The translations under genes and the position numbers were made by a program. From a bacterium (lineage in GTDB: Bacteria > Acidobacteriota > Blastocatellia > Pyrinomonadales > Pyrinomonadaceae): DNA of 14,511 nt. The stretch covers positions 1 to 14,511 of the forward strand of contig JAQSDP010000448.1 in assembly GCA_029945985.1 (NCBI GenBank), given 5' to 3'. Below the pieces are notes generated by a model. That model did not search any database and had not been told where the DNA came from. It was given only the letters and a program-made list of their open reading frames with translations. This document shows positions 14,136 through 14,511 of this stretch, piece after piece; position 1 is the stretch's first letter; the number at the start of each line of letters is the position of its first letter.

Positions 14136-14145
14136 TTTGGGCATT

Positions 14146-14511
14146 ATGAAGAGAATTGGAAACATCCTGGCATTTGCGGTCGTTGGAATAATGTTCGTGT
14201 TTAAGAGCTATGTGATCGTTATTGGGCAGGTGAAACCTGTGCTGGTGGCGTTGAACAAGGCTGAGGCGAACATGGTGATCGTGGATCCGGGGACGATGGC
14301 GGTGTTGGGGAAGGTGGCGGTTGGGGACGGGCCGCATGAGGTGGTGTTGTCGGCGGACGGGAAGACGGCGTACGTTGCAAATTACGGTAACCAACAGCCG
14401 GGGAATTCCATCTCTATTATAGACATCGCGTCGGCGAAGGAGTTGAAGCGTGTCGACCTGATGCCGATGATAAGGCCGCACGGGCTGCAGTTTATCGGCG
14501 GGAAGCTTTAT
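14146..14511 (+). CDS. Secreted YVTN-type beta-propeller protein (partial, 5' end)
   Basis: The frame is open from the ATG at 14146 to the window edge (122 codons), so the gene is cut off at its 3' end. Residues 5-26 form a hydrophobic signal or anchor segment. The mature part shows beta-propeller blades of the YVTN/lactonase-like kind: VKPVLVALNKAEANMVIVD (29-47), then VGDGPHEVVLSADGKTAYVANYG (about 57-79), then SISIIDIAS. Such repeats fold into seven-bladed propellers exposed outside the cytoplasm, with binding or lactonase-like roles. The codon use is strikingly rich in GTG and GCG, unlike the AT-richer genes just before it, so it probably lies back in core-type DNA. Its function cannot be specified from the fragment. 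Confidence 0.75.
   Translation, partial: MKRIGNILAFAVVGIMFVFKSYVIVIGQVKPVLVALNKAEANMVIVDPGTMAVLGKVAVGDGPHEVVLSADGKTAYVANYGNQQPGNSISIIDIASAKELKRVDLMPMIRPHGLQFIGGKLY

Larger units (their letters stand above)
13859..14145. other. Divergent intergenic region with repeated GTCAC words
   Basis: This gap of about 290 nt separates the HEPN-motif gene from the propeller gene. It contains the -10-like boxes of both genes. It also holds three copies of one pentamer: GTCAC at 14048-14052 and 14068-14072, and its reverse complement GTGAC at 14098-14102. The first two are part of a TCGTCAC direct repeat with 20-nt spacing. Short frames are open here but have no start signals or recognisable products. Confidence 0.5.

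Noticed and set aside
10344..14145. An integrative element around the nuclease-like genes
   Set aside because: No integrase, no tRNA gene and no long flanking direct repeats are visible; composition alone does not show how the block arrived.

Overview
The window looks like chromosomal DNA from a moderately GC-rich free-living bacterium. The gene repertoire (an Agl23-like membrane glycosyltransferase, a HerA-type ATPase, LytS/LytTR signalling, a YVTN-type propeller protein) and the Shine-Dalgarno-poor starts would fit an Acidobacteriota-like soil organism, but that assignment is inference. There is no rRNA, tRNA, CRISPR array, transposase or integrase in view.

Region 1 (1-3996) is a two-gene operon on the + strand. 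It encodes two large multi-pass membrane proteins. The second is a TIGR03663/Agl23-like GT-C glycosyltransferase; the first is a companion with the same general plan (many helices, then a C-terminal soluble domain). They probably work on lipid-linked sugars at the membrane. Region 2 (3997-7693) has a HerA-like hexameric ATPase on the - strand, its stop codon abutting that of the glycosyltransferase. Divergent from it is a tightly linked LytS-type sensor kinase and LytTR response regulator, spaced by 3 nt. Region 3 (7694-8676) is a 294-nt non-coding or leader stretch that contains a tiny Cys-rich ORF. It is followed by a secreted Gly-rich protein with 15-residue tandem repeats and a clear intrinsic terminator.

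Region 4 (8677-10599) holds a zinc-free quinone-oxidoreductase-like MDR protein and a small hypothetical protein with a strong hairpin in its leader. Both genes are bracketed by REP-like hairpins, an inverted pair on one side and a single copy on the other. Stem changes between copies are compensatory. Region 5 (10600-13858) is AT-richer and looks like an accessory, probably defence-related patch. It encodes an HNH-like zinc protein, an Mrr-like PD-(D/E)xK nuclease with a winged-helix-like N-terminal half, and a large protein with a C-terminal HEPN-type R-x4-H motif. They lie in alternating orientation. Region 6 (13859-14511) is an intergenic region with repeated GTCAC words, followed by the 5' end of a secreted beta-propeller protein that runs off the window.

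One pattern cuts across the window. Six genes lack a Shine-Dalgarno sequence and instead carry a TAnnnT hexamer (TATAAT, TAACAT, TATGAT, TAGAAT, TATACT, TACACT) 6-10 nt before the start codon. This suggests leaderless transcription. Three genes with clear Shine-Dalgarno sequences (6926, 7988, 10304) do not show it.
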